From contig KB294417.1 in the NCBI GenBank assembly GCA_000328365.1, forward strand, positions 23,621 through 87,620: a stretch of DNA of 64,000 nt, given 5' to 3'. The notes below the pieces were generated by a model. That model did not search any database. It saw nothing but the letters and a program-made list of their open reading frames with translations, and had not been told where the DNA came from. A program made the position numbers and the translations under genes. Below are positions 23,501 through 35,216 of this stretch, one piece after another. This DNA comes from Capitella teleta. Its lineage: Eukaryota; Annelida; Polychaeta; Capitellidae. Every line of letters begins with the position of its first letter. Within the stretch, counting starts at the first letter, position 1.

Positions 23501-23706
23501 ATTCAACATATTAATTTGTGTTTTCCAGCGACATGCCTGTAACTATTCAAAAGTCTGACGGTTCAAGCGTTGATGTAAAAATCATTGGTTTAGATGATTA
23601 CGGTTATCTGCTTGTGGAGTCTGAAGACGGAACCTCTGAAAGTGTGCATCCTGATGGGAACAGCTTTGACATGATGCGCAATCTAATTATTCCAAAGACA
23701 AGGTGA
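20593..23706 (+). CDS. HLCS: Holocarboxylase synthetase (biotin-protein ligase), 11 coding exons
   Basis: Activates biotin as biotinyl-AMP and attaches it to a lysine of acetyl-CoA, pyruvate, propionyl-CoA and methylcrotonyl-CoA carboxylases. Exons: 20593-20814, 20863-21009, 21065-21218, 21271-22118, 22171-22350, 22418-22698, 22753-22814, 22873-23033, 23088-23202, 23260-23473, 23529-23706; 2562 nt, 853 aa. The N-terminal region is glutamine-amidotransferase-like ([16 protein letters not shown] ... [10 protein letters not shown]). The catalytic core carries the biotin/ATP loop [12 protein letters not shown] (632-643), KWPNDIY (692-698) and GCGVN (724-728). The C-terminal cap ends with [20 protein letters not shown]. 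The first exon is hydrophobic and basic ([14 protein letters not shown]), possibly a membrane or organelle signal; internal Met codons give alternative starts. It is longer than the 726-aa human form, mostly N-terminally. Introns are mostly about 50 nt. Confidence 0.95.
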
Positions 23707-24871
23707 AATTCACATGAAACTCCACATAGATCTCATGAAGTCTCTGTCACCCATTTCCAGGGTTATATCCCAAGTCAAATCAAAATAATTATGATAATTA
23801 TTCCTATGGCAGGCTATTGTGTTTAGTATGAATGTGCAATGCAAACGATATTAATGTTATGTTCAGTCTGAAACTTGTTTTTCTTGTGAAGTTTTACATT
23901 TTTATTGTGTTCCACCTACTCAGTCTCTGTTCAAAGATTCATGAATCTTGTTCACTTTATTTTGCTCTTGTATTTTGATTGATTCAAAATCTCTGTGATG
24001 TCAGTTACCCCAAGAGTGCTTAAAGTGATTGTAAAGGTTTATTTTTACCTTTCTTAATTTCTCTTCCTAGTCAGGTATAGACTTGCTGTTCATTGATTTG
24101 TATTATTTTAAGCATGTGCCATTAATGCAACATGAAAATAACATTATTTGGATTATGCAACTAAATTCATCTCACAATTTTATTATTTTCAACTCACATA
24201 TTAGGAACAAAGGAAGAAAATGCAGATTAAATTGGGTTTTTTTTTTTCATTTTGATCACAATCCTAGTTCTGTTTTCTTCTGCTTATTTGACATCTAATC
24301 AACAAAGCACTAGGGTGAATACGCAATACTGAGAAGTAAATTTGAGAGGGGGAAGGGGGATGTAGCCATATTATTCAAGATATTGTTAGCATATGTTTGA
24401 AGTTTTGCAACACATTGCATATAGCAGTGGTAGAAGAAGCAAATCCCAGACTAGAAGTCTATCACAGTTGGCATTATTTTATAATTACACATTCAAATAA
24501 TTTTAGTGATTGGTATCATTGCAAGATTTCTCTATGAATTCTTCAGGATGATACAAAAAATATCATTAATTAGCCAGTGGAAATTATGCAGGAGATGTTT
24601 TTTGATAATTATGCTCGTTTTCAGGGGAAACTGGTCCTGCTTAAAATGGGGAAATAATTGTTTTGCACATCTAAGAAAATACTCAACTGGACCGGAACAA
24701 CATTTTGATACAAAATATGAGATTCAAAATAAGCAAGAATTGTGACGTCATCAACAGTAGTACCTTTTACATAAGATATCTTTCTTTCCAATTTTAGATT
24801 ACTGCTTAGCATTATATCCTGTAATAAATACACATCACAAATGTTGCTTATGCATGTACACTTAATAATTT
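23707..24871. other. Tail-to-tail spacer of HLCS and EFCAB6
   Basis: A/T-rich with no gene seen; it contains both 3' UTRs. Candidate + strand poly(A) signals for HLCS are ATTAAA at 24226-24231 and AATAAA at 24823-24828. The latter would carry the HLCS 3' UTR almost to the EFCAB6 stop. Confidence 0.45.
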
Positions 24872-27800
24872 TTATGCTGCGGCCGTTTTGAGGAAGCCAC
24901 GCACGAACTCCGTGTAGTTGATCATGCCTCCTTGGTCATGCGCATTCAACGCTTGTGAGAATTCATCCTCCGAAAGATTGACGTTGAATTGTCGTAACAC
25001 TTGACGGAACTCGTCGTGGTTCACAACTCCGATTGCATTGCGGTCAATGTTGCGGAACTCCCGTCGCATCTCTTTCCAATGATCCATGACACAACTGCTC
25101 AGCCGGTCGATGGCTGTGTGTGGCGTCTGTGGCTCTGACGGCTTAGTGTAAAAAAAACAGAGATCAACTCTTGGCTGGTGTCGTAGGATCTAACCAACCT
25201 GTTTTCTGGCGGATGCTCTCTTCAGACCTGTGAGAGGCTTGTAAGGCCCTTGCGTCTCAGAGTTCAGCATGCAGTGTTTGAGAAAATCTTGGTAGCAGAA
25301 CATGAAGTTGTTATGGATGTCGTATTTGAGCAGCAGTTTGCGCAGCTGGTCATCAGATAGTGACACTTTCTGGCGTCGCAAAATTTCTGTTACAAAGAGA
25401 ATACAGTGTACTACGATTGCAGAACTTTGAGCACCATGCATACCCTGCACGTGCCCTTGCGTAATCTGCCCGGTTCCCTCGTGATCCATGGAGCGACACT
25501 GAATCTTGATATCCTTCCAATTGCCCTTAAGTTTGTCTCGGATGACTTTTTCGACGTCTTCAGCATTGACTAATGGGGTGAAAGGACGAGATTGACTTGA
25601 CTTCAATGACATCCGCATTTCCTGCATGAGCTCATTGAAACAAGAAATCATACCATTGTGACAAACTCACAGATTGAGATGTGTACGGGCGAATACTGTT
25701 GGAGGTTGGGGGTCTGTTGCTGCTGGTTGGAGGGCGAGCAGTCAGCAGGAATGATTTCATAAAATGCGCGTAATCCAGATTCCCAAATTCATTTACATCC
25801 AAAGAATCCCAAAGTTTATCAAACTGGAATACAGTCAGTCGTAAAACTACCAGTAACCCAACATGTGAAATCACTAACTTGTTCTTTTGTGAGCCTCAAA
25901 GTGAAGCGGTAAATTACCTCACGGAAATCGTCACGTGGTACAACGCCGATTTTAGCTATGTCTATGTCAGCAAATGCTTGTGCTATCTGCTGATACTTGC
26001 TAGTGACGAGCTCACGAATCTTCTGCATGACCTCTTCCATGGTCAGCGGCTCTGGGGTCGTGTAGTCCAGCTTCTCCATTGCTCTGACCCATTTGTGTGG
26101 ATCCTGTGCAAAGAATGATTGGAACCAAATAAAGGAGTCGGAGACCAATCTCACCATCATGTTCACAGGGGCACCGTCGATCTCATCCAACATGGACACG
26201 TAATGAACAACGCCATCAGGGTTGACTTTCAGAGTGGAAGCAAAGTTTTTAAACTGGGCATCGGTCATCTTGAAGCAGAAGTTATCTAAGACGCTACGCA
26301 TATTATCGATATGGATGCGTCCAGTGTCCTGTCCGTCAAATGACTGGAATGCCTGGACGAAGAAAGAAAATCAATCACAGATAAAATAATAGAAGTACAA
26401 ACCTTTTTGACGTGGTCCAAGTTGACCAGAATTTTCTTCTTCATTTTCTCGATGCATGCATCGCTAGCAATGGCTGGATTCTCAACCTGGGGATATGGGT
26501 GGTCTTTCGGCGCTGACCCAAAGTGGGTGGGGTGACCTTCATCAAAGACGGAGAGGAAGTCTTCGTAAGTCAACCGGTCACTCTTTTTGTCCATCTTCAT
26601 TCTGTTTCAATAATTGACCACACCTATATAGACAAATCAACCAAGGAAATTTCACACACCTCTGAAGTAAGTCATAGAACTGGTCATCATCAACAAAGTA
26701 ATTCAGCTCAAGTAAAATCTTCTGAATGTCTGCCACGGTTAAGTATCCTCTCTGCCGGCGATCAAATTTACAGAATGCTGTGTATGGATCCTGGTAAACG
26801 TCTCTGATCTTATCCCTCAAGAAAACAAGAACACACAGGGAATTCTAGCATTGTACGTGGACAAGGAAACTGACTTCATCTTTTGCAATATTTGATCCAC
26901 CGTGAACGCACTGGTCGTGTTGACCTGGTTCTCCGTCATCTGCTGTTGCTTCAGTTGCTGTTCCAGGTTCAGCTCAGCCAGGTGCACGTGGCTGTTGAGC
27001 ACGATGTCGTGACTGGTTCCTGCGTCATCACCAGGAGCGAATTTATCCCCCATCATATAGCGGAGGAAATCCTGATGACTGAGAGAACCTTTCTGTTCGA
27101 CGTCAAGCCTGAAACACCAACAACTCAAAAGAGGTCATAACATTGCAGGAATATCATACATTGCCCACAACTTTCCAAACTCCGCTTTACTCATTGGTAG
27201 CATGAACTTGTAAAGAGTTTCACGAAGTTCATTGCGTGTGATGAACCCGCCCCCAGAGATATCCATGGTTCTGAACGCCTATAACCACAAAGAAAGTTTT
27301 AAAAGCTATTACACAGGCTGACCAAACTAGACCTTAGCAATATCGCTCCACTGTCGGTGGGCTTTGGTTCTCAGAATCTGATTAACCTGCTCAGCGTCCA
27401 GTAAGCCCATCGGCTGTGTTTCATTGACCCTGCAACGTGGAAACCTATATAGCCATAGTCACCCGAATAATAGGACCCCTCACATGTGGCTGGATTTCCA
27501 TAACTTGTGTCCTTCCTCAGTTTCACGAACTTCAAACGCATTCATGAAATCCACATAACCAATCTTCGTGTTCTTGTCAATTCCCAATTTCTGACACAAT
27601 TTCTCAAACTCTTCCTTCGACATGATAATCATCAAAGCGTTCAGCATTCGTCTGAAGTTCTTCTTGCTGACCATTCCATTGTGGTTCTCATCAAACTTGT
27701 AAAACGCTCCTCTCAAACCCTGAATCATTCACCATAACATCCAAATCCCCCGAACAATGATCCTCACCTCGAAGTTTTCCCTGAGTTTGACCATGAGCTT

Positions 27801-30800
27801 CTTCTCTGCCTGGTCAGCAGTCATCCCGTATTCGTCCCCCCGTTGCTTGTTGACGTGGTGGTTGTTGACCTTCTGGAGGGCTTTGGAGGGACCGTTCAGG
27901 CGAGGATCCTGGAAGTTTTCGATGAAGTCGGAATAGGTCATGAATCCGTTGTGGAAGTAAAGCTGTGAACACAGCTCTTTGAACTGCTCATCAGACAAAA
28001 TGAACCCAAAACTATCGAGCACCTGTTGGAAACACGTGATGAGTATGAATGATCAACGTGCTGGAATCGGTTGTAAGTTTATTAGAACAAGACATGAGAT
28101 ATGCTGTACAAGTTACAAACTTACAACATCAAAATATGAGAATTACATCATGAGAATTACATCGAAAGTGGCGTGAGTATTTTGTAATTGACATGTTCAA
28201 TTTAGTTGTATCAGATTGTAATTTGAAGCTCACTTCTCTAAATACTCGTTTGGAGATCTTTCCCTTCCTTCGCCGGTCATACTTATGAAACGACGAACGG
28301 AATTCCGGAGTCGCCTGAGAAATGCGATCTCGAAGTCGCTGCACTATTTCATCGGTGCTCATGATCCCCGTTCGGTTGGCGGCGTGCTCCACAGATGAGT
28401 ACTGTCTGCAGGGGTAGAAAGGCTCTCATACAACATCTATTTAGATTTGCAGTTATTATACCAATGGGTACACGCATTGTGCGGGTCGTTTCATTTATCA
28501 TGAGGAGTGCCGTACGCGTTATAAAGTTGAAAATACAACAGATATTAAAATAGAGAGCTCAATATACGCGTCAATACTAGTACTCTCGAGCATCAAAAAT
28601 TGTATCTCTTTAAGTGGGTGACGCAGGCTGCATTATTGATCTGACTCTTGAAGCTGTCATTCGGTAAAGGTATTCGTTGCGAATAGTTTGAGCTTGCCCA
28701 ACAACACACGATAACTCTATCAGATAATAATGAAGCAAAAAAAGAACTGAAACTGTAACATGCATACAATAATTATTAAACTGGTGGAGAAAAAGAAGAA
28801 AATTACATGCAAATATTAGATAATTACTACATGCATAGTGACTAGCACAATATAGATGGGTAAAGCACAAGATTAATACCTATAAGACTTCTTCCCTGAG
28901 CAGCAGTAAAAGGTGATGTGATTAGAATACAGGTATAATAATAATAAGAATAATATGGTATAATTTACAACACAACAATTAATTACATCAGCCACGTCAC
29001 TAACTTTTCGCATTGCTCGTTATGTAATCTCTCGACGGTGTCCTGGTTCTCCTTACTGATCTGGTGACTCAGCCCTTCCACATCGCCGGGCTGAACGCTC
29101 ACGCCGAGTTTGTTGAAGAAATCTTCGTAGGGGATTTTGCTCGTACCATTGCCAAATACAGTCAGCAAACTGAATAAATCAAAATATCGAGTGGGATAAA
29201 CATGCAGTGTTCTGTGAATAGCCACGCACTTCTGGAAGTGGTCATCCGACAATGGCAATGCATGGGTTTCAAGTATTTTGCGGAGAGCTTTCGGGGATAT
29301 CAATCCAGTGCCATGAGGGTCAACTTTGATGATCGCGGCAGACACGTTCTTCCAATTCAATGCTGTTTTCTCACAAAGCAGGTCTTCCACCTAAACATGT
29401 AATCTTATGTAACCTGAGTGCACTGGGGTCATCGCCACTCACAGTTTCCCAAGCGAGAACTGCAGGTTTCTGTTGGTCGTTGTATCGATGATCAGAGGTC
29501 AACCACTTGTGCCCCTCCTAATGAGGAATGTATCTAATGATATCAACACTCATATTATAGGCTTATCCAATACCTTGGTTTCTTTTTCTTCAAATAAATT
29601 CAAGAAGTTCTGGTAAGAAATCGAGTTGCTTTGTTGGGGATCCAGGGCGAGCATTAGTTCTTTGAACTGACCATCGGTCAGGCGGAACTTGAAATTCTCA
29701 ATCACTCGTCGGAGTTCCTTGCGAGAGACTTTGCCATCACGGTTCTGTTTGATAGTGCAACATGTATTTTAGAAGTGATTATCATAAAGAATTGTGTGAT
29801 GAGGACCTTGTCTAGTTGTAAGAAGGCTTGTTTGAATGAGGAATAAGCATGGACAATGTGCTGGTGAAGCATCTGAACAAGTCCTTTCAGGTTCAAGACT
29901 TCCTCAGTCCCACGAATAGGAAAGAATCTGCAGAAATCAGACTGATACTATATCTGATATTCAACCATATTCTCACTTGTGAGCTGGTTTTATGGGGATG
30001 GTCTGTCCATTTCCCGGACCCTGGGCATCCTGGAATTTATCAAGAAAATATTCCCAGGAAATTTTTCCCGATGCTTTGACGCCAAGCCTGTTATGATATC
30101 TCCCATAGATAAACGTAAATAGACGCCAACCAAAAACAAAACCTGTCCATGAGTTGTCCAAATAGTTGGTCTGACATTGGAAGAGCGAAGTTATTGACAA
30201 CTGCTTTGAGATCTTCCAGTGAGATGAATCCGTTCAGGTGTCGATCGAATGACATTAAAATCTTCTTCAAACTCGTGTAATTCTCCCGCATCTGAAATGG
30301 ACATTTTAACTGCTTTTTGCAGTAATGTCACACCGACCTTTTTCCTGAATTCCGACTCTATCTGGAACATGTTCATGCCAGCTGTGATGTCTTCCGGTCG
30401 AAGAACAACTCCACCGGGTTTGTTCTCTTGCCAGATCATCGCTATACGCAGATCGAAGTTCATATAAACACAAGAGATGCTACAAAACGCTCACAAGTCT
30501 GAGCTGATTCCATGTCCTTCGGGGGCATGCCAGCTTTGAGGTTGACTCCCAATCGCATAAGGAAGTCCTTGTAGTTGACAACACCACGGTGATGGAAATC
30601 ATAACGCTGGTAAAATCTTTAAAAGGAATATAAATGAGCCTCAAGAATTAAAGCACGAAGCTCACTTGTCAAACTGCTGATCGCCCATTCGGAAGCAGTA
30701 GTTTTCAATCACCTTCCTCAGCTCATGCCGCTGGATGTGGCTGTCACGATTGTAGTCATACAATCGCAAAGCTTTGATCACATTTTTCAGATTGTTCTGA

Positions 30801-32234
30801 ATCTGCAAACCGAGATGGAATTTAAAGATTATCTGGGAATACACATTGTATTATGCACCTTCTCTCTGACCATCTTCTCAATGAGGTCAGCGTTCAATTC
30901 CTTCGGTGAGTGACCCCTCGATGGAGGCGCACTGAAAGAAAACATAACCTCCGCATCAAGCAATATGACCGAAACATCCATCGTACTCGAGTAGAATGCT
31001 ACTCGTTCGTAAATCGATTCTGACTCTCAATACTTGGTTAATATTGACGGAGAGAGATTACATAAAACACACAACTGACCGGGGTAATCGCTGGCTGCCA
31101 TAGTGGCCCAGAGAAGTGTTGGCCCTCACGTTCTGAGATGTTTTGATCCCTCCGCCAAATTTGTCTAAGAAATCACAGTAGCGCACGGTTGCATTTGGAT
31201 TCTGCTCGATCTGAAATTAATTTTAACTTAGCAATAGCATCTCTGGTTTTAATACCGTTTTATCGTTAATCTATAGGTGGTTCAATACTTAATACTTGCT
31301 CACACTACTGTGAATTGGTGAACCCTCATAATAGTTAAGCAGTCGATTTGGCTGCTGAGTATTCAATCATCATATTCCATTTAAACTCCCCCCAAATTCA
31401 AATTACCTATATTTTTGAATTTACTAATATTGCATTTACAACATAGCTATTTCCATAGTGATATATTCATCATCGGACAAATACTGAACCGTTCGAGGGT
31501 TCGTGAGTGAAGCAGGTGGGACAGACACGCCGCCGGCACAAATCAATCAAGTGCCCCACACCAGAGCCGTGGTGTAATGCAATATCCAATAAGTCCGGCA
31601 TTGAACTAATGGGGATTATTCTGACTCCGTGGATTAGGAGTATTTTAGGAGCGATGTCGTCACAGGTGAAATGGGATACTAATACAGCTAGGTACTCAAT
31701 TTCAATCAGATAGAAAGTGGAGGATTAGTGGATATAAAAAAACCCACAATCGTCGTGTACGGGGGCGCCCTACGTATATTGCATAAACTAAATAATAACT
31801 GACCTTATTCACGATGGCTTCGAACTGTTCTGATGACATTGGGAAACAAAATGATTCCAAAACACGCCTGAATTCCCCTTTTGTGACACTCAGCGTCTTC
31901 TTCAAGTCATACGTCTGGAATGCCTGTGGAGTGATCGGCCGTTGGTCATTACTGTGGTCAGTTTAATCGTTTGGCCACCGTACCTGTTGCAAATCGCCAA
32001 GTTTGTTTCGGACGTTCTCTCTGAGGAGGTTCTCGACTTCGATGATGGTCAAGTTTGGATTGGTCATTATATTGGTTGGGGACATAACTTGTGCTTGAAA
32101 TTTGATTTGGTGTATGTTTGTGTGTTTCGGATATTGTACTCACCACTTGTGGTCACTTTTGGGGTGAGGGGGGTTTTGAAGGCGGGCTGTGCTGTGAACG
32201 CAATCGGCTGCAGAGAAGCCACAGCAGACGCCAT
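24872..32234 (-). CDS. EFCAB6: EF-hand domain-containing protein 6 (DJBP), 29 coding exons
   Basis: Long protein of repeated EF-hand units, known in mammals as a DJ-1/androgen-receptor partner and as a cilium and sperm protein. Exons: 32234-32144, 32087-31984, 31923-31804, 31210-31080, 30931-30859, 30802-30666, 30616-30495, 30441-30338, 30291-30143, 30099-29977, 29927-29807, 29744-29574, 29517-29443, 29390-29230, 29169-29005, 28405-28234, 28022-27768, 27719-27484, 27429-27333, 27278-27160, 27108-26875, 26815-26660, 26601-26403, 26352-26155, 26103-25879, 25823-25671, 25621-25444, 25386-25199, 25141-24872; 4527 nt, 1508 aa. Each unit repeats the pattern xAFxxxDxxxxGxIxxxEFRxVLxxFxFxMSxxQFxxL. 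Most loops are degenerate. Canonical or near-canonical ones are DYNRDSHIQRHE (189-200) and DKNRDGKVSRKE (424-435), the latter cut by an intron after its second residue. Length is close to human EFCAB6 (about 1501 aa). The start is the first in-frame Met of exon 1. Exon 10 has a weak acceptor. Confidence 0.94.
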
Positions 32235-35195
32235 GGTGCAAGTGCGAAGCAGATTGATCTTACCGAATGCTAGTGTAAGATAAAGTATGATTATTGCACA
32301 AGTCTACTTATTATAAGTAATTAATGCTTTCTTTCCTTTGCTCCTGCATTCAATGTCGCATGGGAAATATACACAGTTAAATGTTTTACTTCGATTGAAG
32401 TCATTCAATGCTAGTACTTGTGCATGCATGTACGATTACATGTAAATAAATGGCTGTCATATAGGTGGTATTTTTTTGTGTTAGTCGTAATGATTAGCCA
32501 TTTTATATTGACATAGGCCTACTGTAGTAGGTGCATGCACTACTAGAATGCTTATTACATTTAAAAGCCTATATAGTGTTCATGAATATATGGGCATGTA
32601 GTGTACTATCCCGATGTGCTATCATGCCACACACGCTAATTGCTTGCATTACATGGATAATTTGCAAAAACCGACATTTGATCTTAATTTTTGATCAGAA
32701 TCATTTATCCATTTACAGATTGAAACTAATCACCGTGCATTTTGAGAACTGATAAAACTAGCAGACAAATTGAGTCACAAAAATCTCAAATTTTGTCTGT
32801 GAAATTGAAACTCATCCCCGAGACCAAACACCAAGAACATATTTTGTCAGCACATGCTCCCGTGGCGCATGGCCCTATGACACGCACTGCGTGAACAGGC
32901 TGTAGTGTTTACATTGCCTAAGCAATAATTACAAGTGCACTGCATGATTATAGTTATATAATCAGCGAACGTACGTGCTACCTGGAATATTAGGTTTATC
33001 TATAAGACCATCAACTAATTATTCCTCTCTAATAGTCTCCGATAAGTTATTTAGTATCTGATATCGATAGCCATATATAATTATTAGTTGAACCATGCAT
33101 TGAAAATAAGTACCAATTGAGCATTGAAGATCTATCTGTGTACACATGAGAGTCATTTCCCACAACGATTTTGCATTTTTTTTTTTTTTTTTTTTTTAAC
33201 ACCTATGTGAATACAGGGAAAAGGTAATCCGTACGTGTTCATTTCTCAAGCTATACTAGTATTGGAGTTTTCTTCTTCTTCTTCGTTACAAGCATGCGGA
33301 GCGAAAAACTCCAATTAAGAGGCTTGCATCGCACCCCTGATGATCGATCCGGTTATTTACTCACATTATCCAATCAGAAGCCGTTCAGATATTTGTTTGT
33401 TTACCTTGTTGATTTCCTTTGATGTATTCCGATTGAATACCTCAATTATAATAGGCCAGTGCGATTAAAACTTTCCCCAAACAAACTTTGTTTGCAGACA
33501 GTCATGCGATCCGCTGCAGCGGCGGCAATGAGTTTGATTCGTTGCTAAGCTAGGTCACATGATCTCCTTAACCGCGGGTATCCATAACGTCAATCGTGAA
33601 GCCTGCGTGGACGTTGTGACTTGATTATTAGTGCGTTATGACTCAGACGCAAACTCCTAACGTGTATCTGACTAAAATCAAGAATCAAGTGCCTGGAATT
33701 CCTGCTGAAGCACTCAGTTGGACTTTATGTGACGGCTGCGCTATAATTAGAACCAAATGAAGCATCCGAAGTTTATAAATTACTTCAATTGGCTGTGAAC
33801 TACGAATGCTTCAACCAATAACACCCCACTCCTCCTTTTTACCGCACACCGAAGAATACGAAAATATGCTTGGAAATATAGTAAATTAGAAGGCGTCTGC
33901 AGGGGGGCTTTTTTTTTTGCGTTTTTAATGGTGGGGGGTTATACTTTCCTTCCTCTAATTCTTCTCCTTCTGAACTGTTAATGTACGTTTGGCTATAATT
34001 ACTGGTGTATAGATACGGTACGCGTTCTTTACTTCTATAGTAACTTTCTTACATCCCACCTCCCTCCCCCCACAAGATGGTAATTGAATGCTCATTATTA
34101 ATTTTGATTGATTAAAATGATAATTATATCTTACATGCACTTATTCTAGTCGTACAGGTGTCTATATGTATTGTCATAACTATTGTTTAAGCCTCCAAAA
34201 CATAATTATGGATATATTATATTCGGGGACATTTAAATCGGCAGCTGATTGAATGCTATATGAATTATATACGCAGGGTTAATGATAGACGCTTGTGTGT
34301 TTCCTCATCTGCTCTTTGAGCTAAGTGCGCGACTTCAGCTATTCCACACGCCAAAATTCACGAACTGTTTACATACTAGTACTGCTTGCGCCACGCAAAG
34401 AAATCCGGGAATGACTTCATAACCGTCCAAACTAGTTCAATAATAACCTTGCTATTGAAAGCCTTGTAGTATGTTTTGAGTGTATACGTACAGGTACTTT
34501 CTAGAAATTAAATTATATTCATGTACCATATTGAGCGTACACAATGTAAACCTGTTGAAATCAATAGTTACATCGTGCTGATTTGACCCAGTGACGAGAA
34601 CCTGGGATGAATAAAACATGAATTAAAACCGTTTGTATCATGAACAATCTAAATTTCTAAAGAATTGGGTGCTCTCAGGCTGTTTTGCAAGGTAGGGGAT
34701 GGGGGGACATCACAAATCAAAAGAAAAAGAAAAAAAAAGGAAGAGAAGAAAACAATGTTAAAGTAGAACAAGCATTTATTTCAACATGGAATCCTAATGA
34801 AAGACTAGCCTGCTTAGTACTTAGCCTATGGCGTTCTTTCTTTTAATGCTTCGCCTTAATTTGCATGCCCTCTCACAATTATCATATTGAATATATATAG
34901 CTTTAGATCTCGGCATGGTCAAAACACCCTCCAGATTACAACCAAGCCAGACGCCACGAATAAGAAAACGCTGCCCTGTTATATCAGCGTTCAGTCTCTG
35001 TTGTTCATTTAGCCGTTTCAGCACTTGTGCCGGCAACGCGGCGTACAACACGCGCTTTTGTTTACTTTAGGCAAGCCCGCGGAACGAGAAAGAGGCTCTC
35101 TGGTAACTTTGAGCCAATGAAATCACTGCTAACTTAGAGCTGCCAGGCGCTTGAGGATTGCCGCGTTCATCTTCAGAACAAGTCGCGTTCCTACG
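32235..35195. other. Head-to-head spacer of EFCAB6 and ROS1
   Basis: No gene recognised in about 3 kb. It should hold both promoters. A T tract lies at about 33178-33197. A perfect 11-bp inverted repeat (33261-33271 with 33305-33315) encloses a CTT-rich loop. Confidence 0.5.
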
Positions 35196-35216
35196 ATGGA
35201 AGGGTGGAAAATATGA
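35196..35216 (+). other. Upstream ORF overlapping the ROS1 start
   Basis: ATG-GAA-GGG-TGG-AAA-ATA-TGA. The stop codon overlaps the ROS1 start as ATGA (35213-35216). If the mRNA includes it, ROS1 translation would depend on leaky scanning or reinitiation. The transcription start is unknown. Confidence 0.45.

Noticed and set aside
28610-28870. Extra EFCAB6 exon between exons 15 and 16
   Set aside because: Exons 15 and 16 join in frame (GAA AA|A CAG) without it, and the open frame is mostly hydrophobic intron translation.
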